From NCBI GenBank assembly GCA_948146395.1, contig OX411552.1:9877686-9941685 (forward strand): a DNA stretch of 64,000 nt. The letters are read 5' to 3'. Made by a program: the position numbers and the translations under genes. Numbering within the stretch: position 1 is the first letter of the stretch; each line of letters begins with the position of its first letter. Under the pieces are notes generated by a model. It searched no databases, had not been told where the DNA came from, and worked only from the letters and a program-made list of their open reading frames with translations. Below are positions 1-11,370 of this stretch, one piece after another. This DNA comes from Fragum whitleyi (lineage: Eukaryota; Mollusca; Bivalvia; Cardiida; Cardiidae).

Positions 1-689
1 GCTTGCCAATGCTATGCATAAAAACAGTTGTAGGATGCAATTGAAAATTTGGAGCAAATGCAAAAGATTGCAGCCGAAAACGCCCTATTTAAAACAGCAC
101 CACTTATGAATGTAAAACACGTTTCTGCAGGCAACTTCTGCATAGATCACGTGTTCACTCTCCTGAGGTCCCGGCCAGAATTTGGGTCAGCACCAAAATT
201 TTACGGTTTATTGCTACACTATTGATTATTTTTGCCGCGTTTATTTTTATGAATGGGTCTACTTTTTTAGCGTAATGACACATGTTGGTTTGTTTTCAAA
301 ATCCGATGGCGACGATCCCTATATTGAAAGACAGGTAAACCTGTCTTCAATAAAAACAATTGAGGGTCCTCTCTGTAATTTTAACGAATGATATTGTTAC
401 CTTCAAAGATATTTCGCATAAATTTTGTATTGTAATCACATACAAAATGACACCAAGGAGAGAATGGTATGTAGTAAGAATATTTGGGACGAGCAGCAAG
501 TGGCTCAGGTTAAATGCTGCGGTTGTATTTGTATGAGAACCAAAAAATTCATGGGTAGGTACACCTGAGATATGACTACCCTTGAAATATAGCTGCATTT
601 ATGATAAAGACGACGTTAAACCCCAAACAATCAAAACCGAGTTCGAAAATAATTATACAGGAATGATCCTTCTAAATTCAGAATATCAT

Positions 690-765
690 CCAAGTGCAAA
701 GAATTTCGACCCTAGCCAGCCTGTGAACTCCACACAAGCTGACAGGGTTGATACATCACCCATTT
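690..765 (+). repeat. Fragment of MITE family A (central hairpin)
   Basis: The piece carries the central stem of family A (TTTCGACCCTAGCCAGCC and the opposing GCTGACAGGGTTGA), as in the full copy at 6115. The terminal inverted repeats are not visible here. It sits just upstream of the first amine oxidase exon. Confidence 0.55.
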
Positions 766-802
766 TGTAGATGGTTCCTTTTCTTCATATACATTTTTAC
801 AG

Positions 803-1042
803 ATTGAGTCCAAGAACTCAATGGGATGGTGATGAGCCAGAGCTTTTTGCACCACTGACTGAATCGGAAATGACTGAGGTCGACATCTTTTTGAAGCGTC
901 ATGGCTACATCGCACCAGAAGAAGTCACATTTGGAGATCCTGAAAGCCTGAAGCAGGACTACATTCTTGCCATGTTCCTGTCTCTACCAAATAAAGAGAG
1001 CGTCCTGATGTATAAAAATGGAACTGGGCCTTATCCCGGAAG
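803..1042 (+). CDS. Copper amine oxidase, internal exon (N-terminal domain)
   Basis: This exon encodes the start of the N-terminal region of a copper/topaquinone amine oxidase, from LSPRTQWDGDEPELFAPL through KNGTGPYPGR. The run LTESEMTEVDIFLKRHG matches the conserved early segment of the animal family. The acceptor is the AG at 801-802 after a T-rich tract, and the donor is the GT at 1043. The exon starts with the last base of a codon and ends two bases into an Arg codon that is completed by the next exon at 2282, so phases fit. The signal peptide or membrane anchor that animal enzymes carry before this point is not seen in bases 1-802, so the first exon probably lies left of the window. Amine oxidases convert primary amines to aldehydes, ammonia and hydrogen peroxide, usually outside the cell. 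Confidence 0.88.
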
Positions 1043-1622
1043 GTTTGTTAATCTTTTGAACTCAGGCTGAGCTTTTTTGGTTGTGCGATGCCCGCCGTCC
1101 GTCGTTCGTCGTAAATATTTACCTTGTAGACACTCTAAAGGTCTCAATTTATACTCAATCAACCTGAAAAATGGTCAGATTGGTTGACTTGATTAAATTT
1201 TAGTGAAGTTCGAAATTGGGTCAAGTGGGGTAAAAAATTAGTTCAAACCTTAGAAAAACCTTGTAAACACTCTAGAGACCTTTTTTAAAAAGAAAATTAG
1301 TCAGATTAGTTGTCTTGGTAAATTCTCGACCAAGACCGAAATTGGGTCAAGTTGGGTGATAAATAAGGTCAAGACGCCAATTCTTTGAAAAACATAGAAG
1401 GATGTTAGAATGATTGTCTTGGTGAAATCTCGGACAAGATTTGAAGGGGTTCAAGTGGTGTGATAAATATGATCAAGGGATCAGATTTTATAAAGTTAAC
1501 TCAGGTGAGCGATTAAGGGCTACTATAGGACTACTGTGGCAATCATGTTATAAAAATATAGAAGATCCCATATCAGATTTCGTTTCGAAAACAAGCTGAC
1601 CTTAACCAGATTTAGAATAGGC

Positions 1623-1742
1623 ATGCTGTAAGGATCCTGTACTGAAATCACCTGCGGCTATTATTGCCAGACTAGCTTTTCTATGCTGTAAGGATCCTGT
1701 ACTGAAATCACCTACGGCTATTATTGCCCGACTAGCTTTTCT
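1623..1742 (+). repeat. 60 bp tandem duplication
   Basis: Two adjacent 60 bp copies (1623-1682 and 1683-1742) differ at only about two positions. The near identity implies a recent duplication inside the amine oxidase intron. Confidence 0.9.
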
Positions 1743-1769
1743 AGATCCTATGTTTATGTAACAATATTA

Positions 1770-1960
1770 GAGGTCCGCTTTAAACGCGCTCCCCTTTGTC
1801 TGAGATTTGTCTCACACCAATGGACTGATAATCGTTAATGTACCCAATGTGGAATGATTAGCTTGGAGCTAGGAAAGGGTGTTGTCGTAGTACTCGTAAG
1901 AGAAATACCAGCAGTCGACGGTTCAGTCACCGACTTATAACTGAAAAATTGTTGAAGGCA
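1770..1960 (+). mobile_element. SINE type 1, 5'-truncated copy
   Basis: The core shares the marks of SINE type 1: a CACCAATGG ... TGATAATCG block, then GGAGCTAGGAAAGGGTG, then GTAAGAGAAATACCAG. The tRNA-like head found in the copies at 12378 and 54669 is absent. It lies in the amine oxidase intron on the same strand as the gene. Confidence 0.7.
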
Positions 1961-2281
1961 ATTGAAGCCCCTTTCCAAGTAACAACGAATTTAATACGAT
2001 TCTGTTATTTGTTCGATCGTTTCTAACTGGCAAATCACATATGCATTGAAAAAAAAAATCAAATGATGAACGAACACTTAAACTTTTTGGATCTTTTTTT
2101 TTTTAGGTTTTCCTTTAAGAACATCAATTATATTGCACTGCGCGTATGTTTATCTGAAAATGGATGTTTTGATTGGCCAATCGATCTTTTTATTGGCAGT
2201 GGCGATCTGTCAATTTGTTGTAAGATCAAAGTCAAACATACACTATCGCTGACTTTATCACTTTCTCCCTTTTCGGCACAG

Positions 2282-4184
2282 ATATGCAGCAGTTCAAGTT
2301 ATAAGAGGTAGCCGAATTCCCCCGGATCAAATGGTATACAAAATAGGACCCCTCAATCAAGTAATCATGAATGCCACGCAACTACATACTGACGGTGAAC
2401 TAAGCTTCAATAGTCGTCCATACGAAAATATCGAGGTTGCATTGTATTTTTCTATCCTGCAACCCGAGTTTCATATTCTCGAGAAGCTGCTGAAGGAAAG
2501 TTTTGACGGTGCATTTTTCTCAAATTCAACACCAGACTTTTCGATATTTGCTTTCCTTGGTCCTCCAGGACTTAGGTCAGATGAACGGGAAACAAAGGTG
2601 ATTATAATTTTATACCCAATCAACGAACCATTCCAGTTGAATGTTCTTCCTCTATCGGCTTCTATTCACTGTCCAGGTAATGAGTTTGGTGACTGGTATG
2701 TGTACGACTTTTATTACCTCAATCAGGGACCCTTTCCAAACGCATCAGCCTTAATGGAAGCCTATGATAATGGAAGTATCCGAAAGATCGCTTTACCAGC
2801 CGGTTACAGACAAACAGTCATAGATCGACACCTTCCCGACAGAGATCCTAACGCACCACCCCGGGATCGAGCCCATATACCACCACCCAGAACGTATGAG
2901 CCAGAAGGACCGAGATATAAGATTAAAGGTCATCATGTAGATTGGATGGGTTGGAGTTTTGATGTTACATCTGGTCAGCTTAGAGGCCCCGGACTGTTTT
3001 GCATCACATACAAAGGAGAGAGCATTGCGTATGAACTGTCATTGAATGATATTTCTGTGGTCTATGGAAGTGGCACTGCTGCACACATAGATACTATTTA
3101 TACAGACTCGACCTACGGAATCGGGATGTCAAGGGGAATGATACAGACCGTTGATTGTCCCGAACATGCCACCTTGCTTGAAACAACTTTTTGGGACGGT
3201 TATTCTTCTAGCTTTCTGTCCTTTAAGACTATTTGCATTTTTGAGGCCGATGGTGAAAACTCGCTTTATAGACATTGGGGATTTGAATTTGAAGCTGGAC
3301 TTAGAAACACTTATCTTGTAATAAGGTCAGCAGTCTCAATTGGAAATTATGACTATATACTAGAATGGCATTTTTATTTGGATGGGAAAATCTATACGAT
3401 TGCAAGTGCTAGTGGGTATATTCAAGCAGCTTTTTGGGATCACGAAAATCCATTTATGGGTACTGACAAAAGTAGGGACGCTTTCGGTTATAGAGTTAGT
3501 GATTTCGCGAGCGGTATGATACACGATCATATGTTTGGATATAAGGTAGATTTAGACATACTTGGTATAGAAAACACAATGGAAGTGGTACACTGGCGAA
3601 GTGGATCAGTACTCGATGCTTTGCGTACACAAAACCAAAGTGTTGATGATATTCCCCCTTTCTATAAACACAATGTGACTAGATACGTCGAATACGAATA
3701 CATCGAAAAAGAGCATGGCTACAAATTAGATCTTAACAACCCAGAGTTCTGGCTTGTTGTGAACGAAGGCAAAGAAAACGAATGGGGAGTTAAACGTGGA
3801 TACCAGATACATCCCTTAAGTACTGCAGCTCAAACATTATCTTACAGTCATCCTGCAATGGAAGCCTTGTCCTTTACAAAGTACCACTGTGCTGTGACAA
3901 GAAGAAAGGATGATGAACAATATCTCATGTCATCTACAGACGTAAACAGACTGGACAAGCCTATTGGAGATCTCGACAAAATGCTTGATGATGAAGATAT
4001 TCGTAACCAAGACATAGTTAACTGGGTAACCGTTGGTTTTATACACCTCCCCACTGCCGAGGACGTTCCAATGACAAACAGAGTTGAGGCAGGATTTCTT
4101 CTAAAGCCATTTAATTTCTTTAATAGAACAGATGTGTTCGATGTGCCAGGTTACTTCCGTGCTCGAGACGGGAGTAAAAATTAG
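2282..4184 (+). CDS. Copper amine oxidase, large terminal exon with catalytic core
   Basis: One uninterrupted 1.9 kb exon runs from the acceptor AG at 2280-2281 to the TAG stop at 4182-4184. It opens YAAVQVIRGSRIPPDQ, continuing the Arg codon split with the 803-1042 exon; joined, about 713 residues are visible, against about 750 for family members. Diagnostic residues are all present. The topaquinone precursor is the first Tyr of NYDY (codon 3348-3350). The catalytic base is the Asp in YTDSTYGIG (3105-3107). The copper ligands are the two His of HDH (3522-3530) and the His of IHLPTAEDVP (4044-4046). Several N-glycosylation sequons (such as MNAT, PNAS, HNVT, FNRT) suit an extracellular protein. 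The C-terminus ends soon after the last His ligand without the Cys-containing tail of vertebrate paralogues. The protein looks catalytically competent. Whether it prefers diamines or monoamines cannot be read from this. Confidence 0.95.
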
Positions 4185-4362
4185 AGACCACCTGAGTTTA
4201 CGCCGTGTTTAGAACGACTTGTGAATGACACAATGAATTAATATAAACTATCGTAAGACAGAAATTGCTTTCAGTGAACAACCTCGTGAAATTGACAAAG
4301 TGAATGATTTTGGAATTAATGCGGAATGAAACTGAATAAGTGGAAGGAGCGAGTTTGACATA

Positions 4363-4368
4363 AATAAA
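4363..4368 (+). promoter_or_regulatory. Candidate poly(A) signal of the amine oxidase gene
   Basis: The first AATAAA after the amine oxidase stop codon lies about 180 bases downstream. This is a plausible 3' end for the gene, giving a short 3' UTR. It is a motif match only. Confidence 0.5.
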
Positions 4369-6114
4369 GGGAAGATAATGTTATGTCGCTAATTTCAATG
4401 CTATTCTATGTACGATCCCATCCATCCTTTTTTTTCAAAAAAATGTCTACCTAATTTTCAATGTATTTTTCTCAAATGATAGTCTTTAAGAATTGGTACT
4501 TTTCGAAAAAGCATGTTTTCGAAATGAGTATTTCAACACGGAACGCAGATAGTTGCGCAAGAGCCTCGCAGATTGATAATGCTCCTCGAATATTGCCTTG
4601 TCAAAAAGTATACAATCGGGAATTCTCGGCGATTCTTAATCTTAAAGAACTACCCCAGGACGATGGACTTTGGGAGCAAAATTTGAACTTATTTTTGATA
4701 AGGAAACAAGTATTTACAAAGTGTTCAGGAAAAGGAAAGTGTGTGTGTTGTGGGGTGGGGGGATTCCTTTCTTTGTACAAAAAATCCTGAAATTCCAACA
4801 TGGAATTACAAAAATTTCTGATTTGGCTCTTATTGGGAGCACAGTATGTCTGCAGCTTCATCCCCTCCCCATACTTTACAAGCTGGTAAGGACAAATCGG
4901 GCTTATGGGGAGCTGTGTGATCATTAGATATCCCTCGTACGTCGTTCGCCACCAACACTCTTTAGTGCTAATATTTTAGGGGCGACAATTCATGAATATT
5001 GGATAGTAATGTTTGTCAGGTCATAAAGATGAACCGTATGAATTAAAATTTGAAATATTCCATATGAAAACACGAGGAAAAGATACCTGTTGACACTTTC
5101 TTTTTATACATTCTAATGGCATTACATTGAGCGCATTTATGATGAAACTTGTTCAGTATGTTAGTCAAAATGATAAAACCTTCTGAAAGAGCAAAATTCA
5201 TCTGAAAATACAAACGTGATGAACAATGACCAGAATACTTTTTATGCCAGAACGGGGGCTCAAATAGAAAATGAGAACATTTGAACAGAAAAAAGTAAAG
5301 AAAATCGGAATTTATGAGAAATATTTCACATTCACGGTTGTACAGTGTGTTGGAATGTGGATTTCCAAGAATGTCATATGTGTGCAAAGTAATAATTAGC
5401 TTGACCAGAATTTTCACTATACACTCTTCATTGTACGGTCACTTGGATGAACTATATTCAAATAAGAACTCATTCGAAAGTTTGCATTTTAACTCCTCGC
5501 TTTATTTTAACCCTGATTTTATATCATAATAATTTTTAAAAGAATATTACTAAAATATCTGTACTTTACTAGCTTCCCGTAGTTTCAGTACTTTGATCAT
5601 CTTCTCAAATGGTTTCAGTTCTTTCACCCCTAGAAATTCCCAAACATCAACGGTTCAAATGCATTAGAATGCGAATTTTGTAATATTACCCAAGGCTTTT
5701 TGAAAAAGGTTCTTCCCAGCTAAGTTATTTGTTGGTCCGTCATAGCTTCTACTGCGTTTGCAATCACGATAACAAGATTTTTAGACTTTTTCAAAAAAAA
5801 ACTTCAGCAAACGGGCTTTCTTCTAATGTTTTTCGATGGTTTTGAGTGTAACTGTAGATTATTACTTGATTATCTCACTGCCAAAATGGTGAAAATACCA
5901 AAAATATGATTCCCTGCTTTCGTTCATTTCACCTTTTTTGACGCTATTTTTAGCGCTGCAAACATAACAAATGTCGCCATGATAATGCATATAACAATCA
6001 CGTTCAAATGACGCACGAAAAGTTTTCACATTTTGTCCAAATTTTTAGATACAGAAACAGAATAATATTTTTTATAGATTTTTAAATGATAGAGATTGAC
6101 AACAAAAACTATTT
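4369..6114. other. Intergenic sequence, no gene seen
   Basis: This is AT-rich sequence after the amine oxidase gene. Open frames of up to 124 codons occur on both strands, but they overlap one another, lack splice-site context and show no recognisable domain. I read them as chance frames. Confidence 0.6.
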
Positions 6115-6354
6115 GGGACCCGTCACTCAAAAAGGGACCATCCGGGAACTCTGTAAAATGAATTAATAAAAAAGGGATTGGTTCCAGCAAAGATCAACCA
6201 GAGGTCGCATGTAATGATAGACTGATCATTCTAGATTCAGAAAATAAGCAAATTGAGAAAAGTTTCGACCCTAGTCAGTCTGCGCAATTCGCGCAGTCTG
6301 ACAAGGGTCGAAACTTTACGCGCTCAGATGGTCCCTTTTCACGTGACAGGTCAA
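6115..6354. mobile_element. MITE family A, full copy
   Basis: Terminal inverted repeats match: the left end reads GACCCGTCACTCAAAAAGGG and the right end is its complement with changes (CCCTTTTCACGTGACAGGTC). The centre is a near-perfect hairpin at 6261-6319 (TTTCGACCCTAGTCAGTCTG against CAGTCTGACAAGGGTCGAAA). There is no coding capacity, so it is non-autonomous. Other full copies are at 43741 and 59885. Confidence 0.88.
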
Positions 6355-6490
6355 ATATTTTTCCCTCATAGCTTCGCCACTCGTGTGTATAAACTTTTCT
6401 TTGTTCTCTCATTGAAACATAAATCGATTTTACACTGAACAAAAAATATCCTCTGTAAACATGTAGATTTTGCGAAGGACGATGACTGGC

Positions 6491-6628
6491 CAGCCCTGCG
6501 TTCCGGGATGAAAACGTTAGCGCAGCGCTTTCGAAATGATACCCCGCTTTGCACGTATGTGCACGTGCAAAGCGGGGTATCATCTCAAAGCGCCCGCGAA
6601 ACGCTTTTACATCTTGAACACAGGGCTG
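6491..6628. repeat. Foldback element with CCCCGCTTTGCACGT hairpin
   Basis: The two arms are largely complementary, from CAGCCCTGCG on the left to CAGGGCTG on the right. The centre is an almost perfect stem, ATACCCCGCTTTGCACGT against GCACGTGCAAAGCGGGGTAT. A related foldback is at 8377-8507, and decayed pieces lie near 9072 and 43690. Confidence 0.85.
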
Positions 6629-6870
6629 GGTAGTGTCATACTCCCACCCCTTTTCTAGATCGTGTGGTTCGATCCCCGACGGTTGTCTCTCACCAATGGG
6701 TTGATAATCGTAGACCTATGTGAGATAGTAGCTGGAGGCTAGGAAAGGATGTGCTGGTTGTACTGGTGAGAGAAATACGGGGAAATCATTAATAGGTACT
6801 CCAGCCGCCGCGATATGATTAAAAAAAGGTTGAAAGCGGCGTTAAACTCCATTCAATCAATCAATCTAGA
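6629..6870 (+). mobile_element. SINE type 1
   Basis: The head is degraded but box B (GGTTCGATCCCCGAC) is visible. The body carries CTCTCACCAATGGGTTGATA, CTATGTGAGATAGTAGCTGG and a CGGCGTTAAACTCCATTC tail followed by (AATC)n. This tail is diagnostic of the family in the window. Confidence 0.82.
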
Positions 6871-7285
6871 TACACGTCAATCTTCCTTATGTTCTATAAC
6901 AATTTCACATATCTCCCGCCATTAGACCACGTTTGAAGCGAATTGTCCAATCAGAGCACAGTATTTCAAATTATATATCGCAGATACAACTCCGAGCGTT
7001 GTACTTACAGATATACGATGGTAGAATGCCGTGCACGTGAATCTCAGCAGGTTTTGTGTGCCGTGTCATTTCAAAAAGATGACGAGCATTTTATATGGCC
7101 GTTGTTTCCCAAAGACTTTTTATAGTCACAAAACGCACAAGAACTGCAATAGGTAACGGAAATATATTCACAAGTAATTTCAGCATAATTACACATAATT
7201 ACAGTTATATTACGGTGAATTTTAATCTTTTTGGTGGTTTAGAGGTACGGATAAAAAAGAAGAAAACATTTGAAAGCGTGGTCTA
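6871..7285. other. Unassigned sequence
   Basis: No gene or repeat structure was recognised here. Two short overlapping open frames on the + strand show no family resemblance. Confidence 0.5.
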
Positions 7286-7383
7286 AGTCAGATAGAAAAT
7301 CTCGTGTCGCGGTATATGGGAAATAGACACTCGCTAACGCTCGTGTCTATTTCCCATTTACCACGGTACTCGTTTTCTATCCT
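7286..7383. repeat. Foldback repeat
   Basis: GATAGAAAATCTCGTGTCGC on the left pairs with an imperfect complement ending CTCGTTTTCTATC. The inner stem GGGAAATAGACAC pairs exactly with GTGTCTATTTCCC around a roughly 12-base loop. Confidence 0.85.
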
Positions 7384-7454
7384 ATACATGTTTCAATATA
7401 AAACAGAAAATCTTAAGTAACTTTTTGTATCAAATCTGTTTGGACAAAGGATTC

Positions 7455-7558
7455 GCTTGTATAACTCGAATACGGTATTGTGACTTGTGATTACAATATA
7501 TTTGTATGCAATCGACGAGTCACAATAGCGAATTCTACTTATACCTATTTTGCGTGTC
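7455..7558. repeat. Dispersed repeat, inverted copy at 62215-62312
   Basis: The text around AATACGGTATTGTGACTTGT and CGACGAGTCACAATAGCGAA reappears as the reverse complement near the right end of the window. Similarity covers about 100 bases. Confidence 0.7.
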
Positions 7559-8049
7559 TAGTCACAAGTTTCTCTCGTCGATGGTATGACCACCCTCATG
7601 TCACTGAATTAATTGGATTAACGTAAGCAACAAAACGAAAGACTACTTCTGATCTCAATGATAAAAGTTTACCCAAGATTACTTCCCTTGTAAAGAAAAT
7701 ATCAGGAAGTACTATAAAATCAAGTCAGTAGAAAGAAAATAAGAAAAAAAGGGGAAAAAAGAAGTAAGGAAAGAAACAAAGAAAAAGGGGTTGACATTAA
7801 GAGAGGGAATTAATGTTTCATCTGACCTGGAAAAGTCAGTGCCCCTTCGATGTTTGTTGGGGGGGGGGGGTTGTTGTTGTTGTTGTTTTAATAAAATGGC
7901 AATTCTACCTTAATACATGTCATTTGTGACCCTAACGTAATTCGTTGCGACAAAGTCCATTCGTGAAACTTGATTAATTTACTTTTTTCATTTTACCGCT
8001 CAACACCATTCCTTGTACATGTAGCCTATTTTTCAGGTGTGAAGACAAA

Positions 8050-8278
8050 TTATCCCTTTCCTGTTTTACAAAATTTTGGACCAGTCCAAATTCAAAGGTT
8101 TTGCAGACGAAAATTTAAAGTGGATTTAATTTGAAAAATAACCATACAGTAGGGTAGAAGATAGTGTGGAAAAAGAAGAAATTGCTTGTCAGAAGCAATT
8201 TCTTCTTTTTTCACAATGTTTTCTCAATCATAAAATCACAGGCACGTAAAAAGCAGGGATTAAACAGCAAAGGCTTAA
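8050..8278 (+). mobile_element. TTAA-type MITE with conserved central hairpin
   Basis: This 229 bp unit is nearly identical to 28550-28780. The ends resemble inverted repeats (CCCTTTCCTGTTTTAC and CAGGGATTAAACAGCAAAG). The centre is AAGAAGAAATTGCTTGT facing AAGCAATTTCTTCTTTTT. The right flank is TTAA; the left is TTAT in this copy. It has no coding sequence. Confidence 0.85.
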
Positions 8279-8376
8279 AAAAGAAATTTAGATTTAAAAA
8301 AAAACGGTAGGATAGCTTCATTATGTGTATTTATCAGTATGCATGTCATTATGTAAGAGAAACTGAAACTTTGACA

Positions 8377-8507
8377 CTGCCCTACCCTGACGAAACGGCG
8401 CAAACAGTTTGCCAATTATACCCTGCTTTGCACGTACTCTTGCGTGCAAAGAGGTGTATAATTGGCTAACTGTTTGTGCCGTTTTGTCGTCCTGAACGTA
8501 GGGCAGG
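8377..8507. repeat. Foldback element with CCCTGCTTTGCACGT hairpin
   Basis: The left arm, from CTGCCCTACC through GACGAAACGGCGCAAACAG, pairs with the right arm ending GTAGGGCAG. The centre, ATTATACCCTGCTTTGCACG, is complementary to CGTGCAAAGAGGTGTATAAT with a few mismatches. It is related to 6491-6628. Confidence 0.85.
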
Positions 8508-8629
8508 TTACTCTGCATTAACGAAAAATAAGGTTTTCAATTGAGAGGTTGTCATTTTTCATATTCTTGGTGAAATGATAAGAGAAAGACTTTTCGAAAT
8601 CGACCGTACAAGGGTATTTTTGACATATA

Positions 8630-8762
8630 CTCGGTTCAACGGGAAGCCCGATCGATGCCGACCATACTCGATCCTTCCAAGGTGACATCCCTCATCACTC
8701 ATGCCGACCAAGCACGATCAGTATTTGATCGAATTGATCGGATCGGATCAGCAGTGGGAACA
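8630..8762. mobile_element. CGATC-motif element, short copy
   Basis: CGATC/GATCG occurs repeatedly (for example CCCGATCGATGCCGACC and TTGATCGGATCGGATCAG), and the right end reads CAGCAGTGGGAACATA. The larger element at 18424 has the complementary end (TTCCCACTGCCGATCAGG). The other end is not clear. Confidence 0.55.
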
Positions 8763-8869
8763 TAGCATAGCAACTTCAATTACTTTCTATTTTTTTAAGT
8801 CTTTCTCTTTTGATTTTTAGCGGCTGCACGTTGTCATTGTTAACATTCTTGTTGTTGTTAATGTTGTTG

Positions 8870-9000
8870 TCGTCGTCGTTTGTTTGTTCTCTTTTTTGTT
8901 GTTGTTGTTTATCTTTTATTTTTTATGTTGTTTTTTTTTTTTTTTGTTTTGTTTTGTTGTTTGTTTGATTGTTGTTGTTGTTGTTGCTACTGCTGCTGAT
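8870..9000. repeat. GTT/GTTTT-rich microsatellite tract
   Basis: This is a low-complexity run of GTT, GTTTT and T tracts with some GTC. A shorter (GTT)n with a G10 run lies at 7858-7886. Confidence 0.85.
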
Positions 9001-9151
9001 TAAGCAACATTTAGGAACGCACAAAGACTTGCTCTGAGTTCAAGATAAAAATGTTTGTGTTAAATGCTTGAAAAGTGTAACTCCGCTTTGCACGTGTACT
9101 CACGTGTAAGCAGGGTACAATTCTTAAAAGCGTTCGCAATGTTTGATTGTC

Positions 9152-9404
9152 CTGGGGTCCGTTTTACTAAACTACTTGCGAAAAATTGATCGTAATTCAA
9201 AATTTTAAATCGTACCCGTTTTTTTTCATTCGTTATTAGATTCTGTCTTGTAATGTAAAACCTCATTAGAATCATCTGTGCAAGACGATTCCAAAGGGAT
9301 GATGCATGGCAGAATTCCATATTTAGTTACTACTGTAGAAGCAACTTTTATTTTTGACTTACGCAAAAAATGATCGTACGATGCTTAGTAAAACAGGCCC
9401 CTAG
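9152..9404. mobile_element. MITE family E
   Basis: The left end CTGGGGTCCGTTTTACTAAA faces the right end GCTTAGTAAAACAGGCCCC. An internal hairpin pairs CTCATTAGAATCATCT with GACGATTCCAAAGGG, and GGCAGAATTCC follows. Copies lie at 44945-45195 and 47666-47876. Confidence 0.8.
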
Positions 9405-9424
9405 ACTTAGGGTTGTTTTCACAA

Positions 9425-10174
9425 TTAAAGACCCGGTCCCACTACCAAATTGACAGAAAACGTATGCTACACGGATACGGCGGAAGTTCAAAATTTCCAT
9501 CCGTTCTCATACGCTTGATTAAAACTGATAATAGTGGGGAAAATTTGCGAAAACAGATCGGAAAATATCAGACTTGTTAAGTATGTAGCCGGAATAATGA
9601 GCAGATGTTCATCGGAAGCATTGCGTATAAGAGCGGACAACAGCTCAGAAGAGGTCACCGGGTACAATTGTGACGTATACGAAAAGCGGAAAGAGCGGAT
9701 GCAAAAAAAAGGTATTGGACGTATACACCACGTATGCTGAGCGGAAAGAAAATGGACACAACGCGGATACTTGAATATCAGCGTTACTTACCTTTTTTAT
9801 ACCTTTCGTATACCCGATATTCCGCCCTCTATACGTTTTCACCCAAATCGGATTATAATTCCTAGGATGCCTAGCGGATGGATTGGGTATACCGCGGAAG
9901 TATAACGGATTGTATTGGATACGTAGCGGTTGTTTCTCGTATTGCTTCGCATTTACATCGTACAAAGCGGAGAGTTTATTCGCTCTACACGTTTTGTGCA
10001 GCTCAAAACTTTCTGCGCGGATGAAATCACAATGGGCGGACGCTAGACGGACAGAGCGTATACAAAACGTATGTACACGGTAAGAAACAGATGCAAAGCG
10101 TCTTTTAAACGTTTGAAGAGATTTTCATTTTTACATACCCGACGCATCGTAAGTGCAGTGAGACCGGGCATTAA
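9425..10174. mobile_element. TTAA-flanked element filled with CGGAT/CGTAT motifs
   Basis: TTAA occurs at both ends (9425-9428 and 10171-10174). The ends are inverted: TTAAAGACCCGGTCCCACT on the left and, read in reverse complement, TTAATGCCCGGTCTCACTG on the right. Between them CGGAT, CGTATAC and GCGGA occur dozens of times. Open frames of 66-106 codons here are by-products of this repetition; I see no transposase. TTAA ends suggest mobilisation by a piggyBac-type enzyme, which is inference. Confidence 0.75.
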
Positions 10175-11370
10175 GGCATGGATACACGAAGGGATAAAAT
10201 TTGGATAAGAAGTCGTCAATTTCAAAAAAATAGTTTTCTGTAATGTCTATTATAGTGTAATCACGTGAAAGTATTTCTATTTCAAACAAGGTAAAATGGA
10301 TCTATAGTTTCTTTAAATCTGGGCGGATCTAAAACAGAGTCCTAGCGCATTCAAAAGTAATGAGAAACTCGAAGTTGAAGTCAGTTCGCCTGCCATCGTG
10401 TGTTTAGAAATGCGATAGGATTGTTTAGTGAAAGGGTTTTTATTCTGACATTCCTGCACGAGATCTATGCCAGCTTAGCACAAATTATTGCCAGACGCTC
10501 TCCGGTTGGCCAAAATTTGTGTCAAAAACATTTACAGATTTTTTATTGAAGAGGTCGCATGCACCAATTCAATATAAAAATAAATCGAATTTAAACTCAC
10601 AACACGATCGTTTGTTCACAAATCTAACCAATAATCAGATGACAAAGGTGTTAATCGGTATTATTTTAAAGAAATGAGAACGAAAAATTTTAGTTTGTGA
10701 TTTTATAGTAATGTCTGAAGTGTAAGAAAACACTGTGAAATGAAGAAATTGCAAGCAATTTCTCATTTCCCTACAATGTTTTTCGAATCTTTTTTCTTTT
10801 GAGCTATAAAAAAGTGGATTAATATCGTCATGGGTTAAATGCCACCTACAAATTGTTTGAACTCAGATCAGTCTATAGTAAGTTTGAGTGAAATTGACAT
10901 GACGGTGCTGCCAATCTAATAAAAGCACTGATAGTACTGAAGGCCAGAAAATGCTTAAATTTGTATCACGAGATCTTAAAGAAGTGGTCTATTTAAGCCT
11001 GTAAAAGAAATATGACCTAAATTTCTTGTCTCTGTGATAAACATTGTTGAAAGAAGGATTTGGATTATAATTATCAAGTCATAACTTCTTTTCTACGTTG
11101 ATTTGTACAACACTAACCTAGTCCTGTGATAAAAGAGGCGCTCACGAACAATTTCCTCCTGAGACACACACTGGATAGATTTCCAATGACGATGCATGGT
11201 AATATTACAGTTCAGAATATTGTGAAATTGACACCTTGAATGATATTGGAGTGAAATTGAATGAGTGTGGTGATATTTGAATTAAATTAAAGATAGATAA
11301 TGCATTATTGCGTAATTTTGTTCAATATAAAAAAATAAGAAATTCATTACCTTCATTAGCAAAATATGAC
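10175..11370. other. Intergenic sequence with hairpin remnant
   Basis: A short hairpin, GAAGAAATTGC facing GCAATTTCTC (about 10741-10768), belongs to the recurrent hairpin group seen at 8050 and elsewhere. The rest is AT-rich. The segment near 11220-11300 (GTGAAATTGACACCTTGAATG) loosely resembles 4287-4350. No gene was seen. Confidence 0.55.

Larger units (their letters stand above)
1043..2281 (+). other. Intron of the amine oxidase gene with repeats
   Basis: The intron holds three degenerate copies of a roughly 110-130 base unit with the theme gtcagattggttgactt ... gaaattgggtcaag (about 1121-1250, 1258-1363 and 1380-1470). It also contains a 60 bp tandem duplication (1623-1742) and a headless SINE of type 1 (about 1770-1960). 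I see no further coding exon in it. Confidence 0.7.

Noticed and set aside
1..802. First exon of the amine oxidase gene
   Set aside because: I looked for a Met-led hydrophobic segment ending two bases into a codon before a GT donor and found none that was convincing.
4601..5417. Overlapping open frames of 107-124 codons after the amine oxidase gene
   Set aside because: They overlap frames on the opposite strand, show no family resemblance, and lack splice sites in phase with the gene.
9534..10083. Open frames of 66-106 codons
   Set aside because: They lie within the CGGAT/CGTAT element and reflect its repeated motif.
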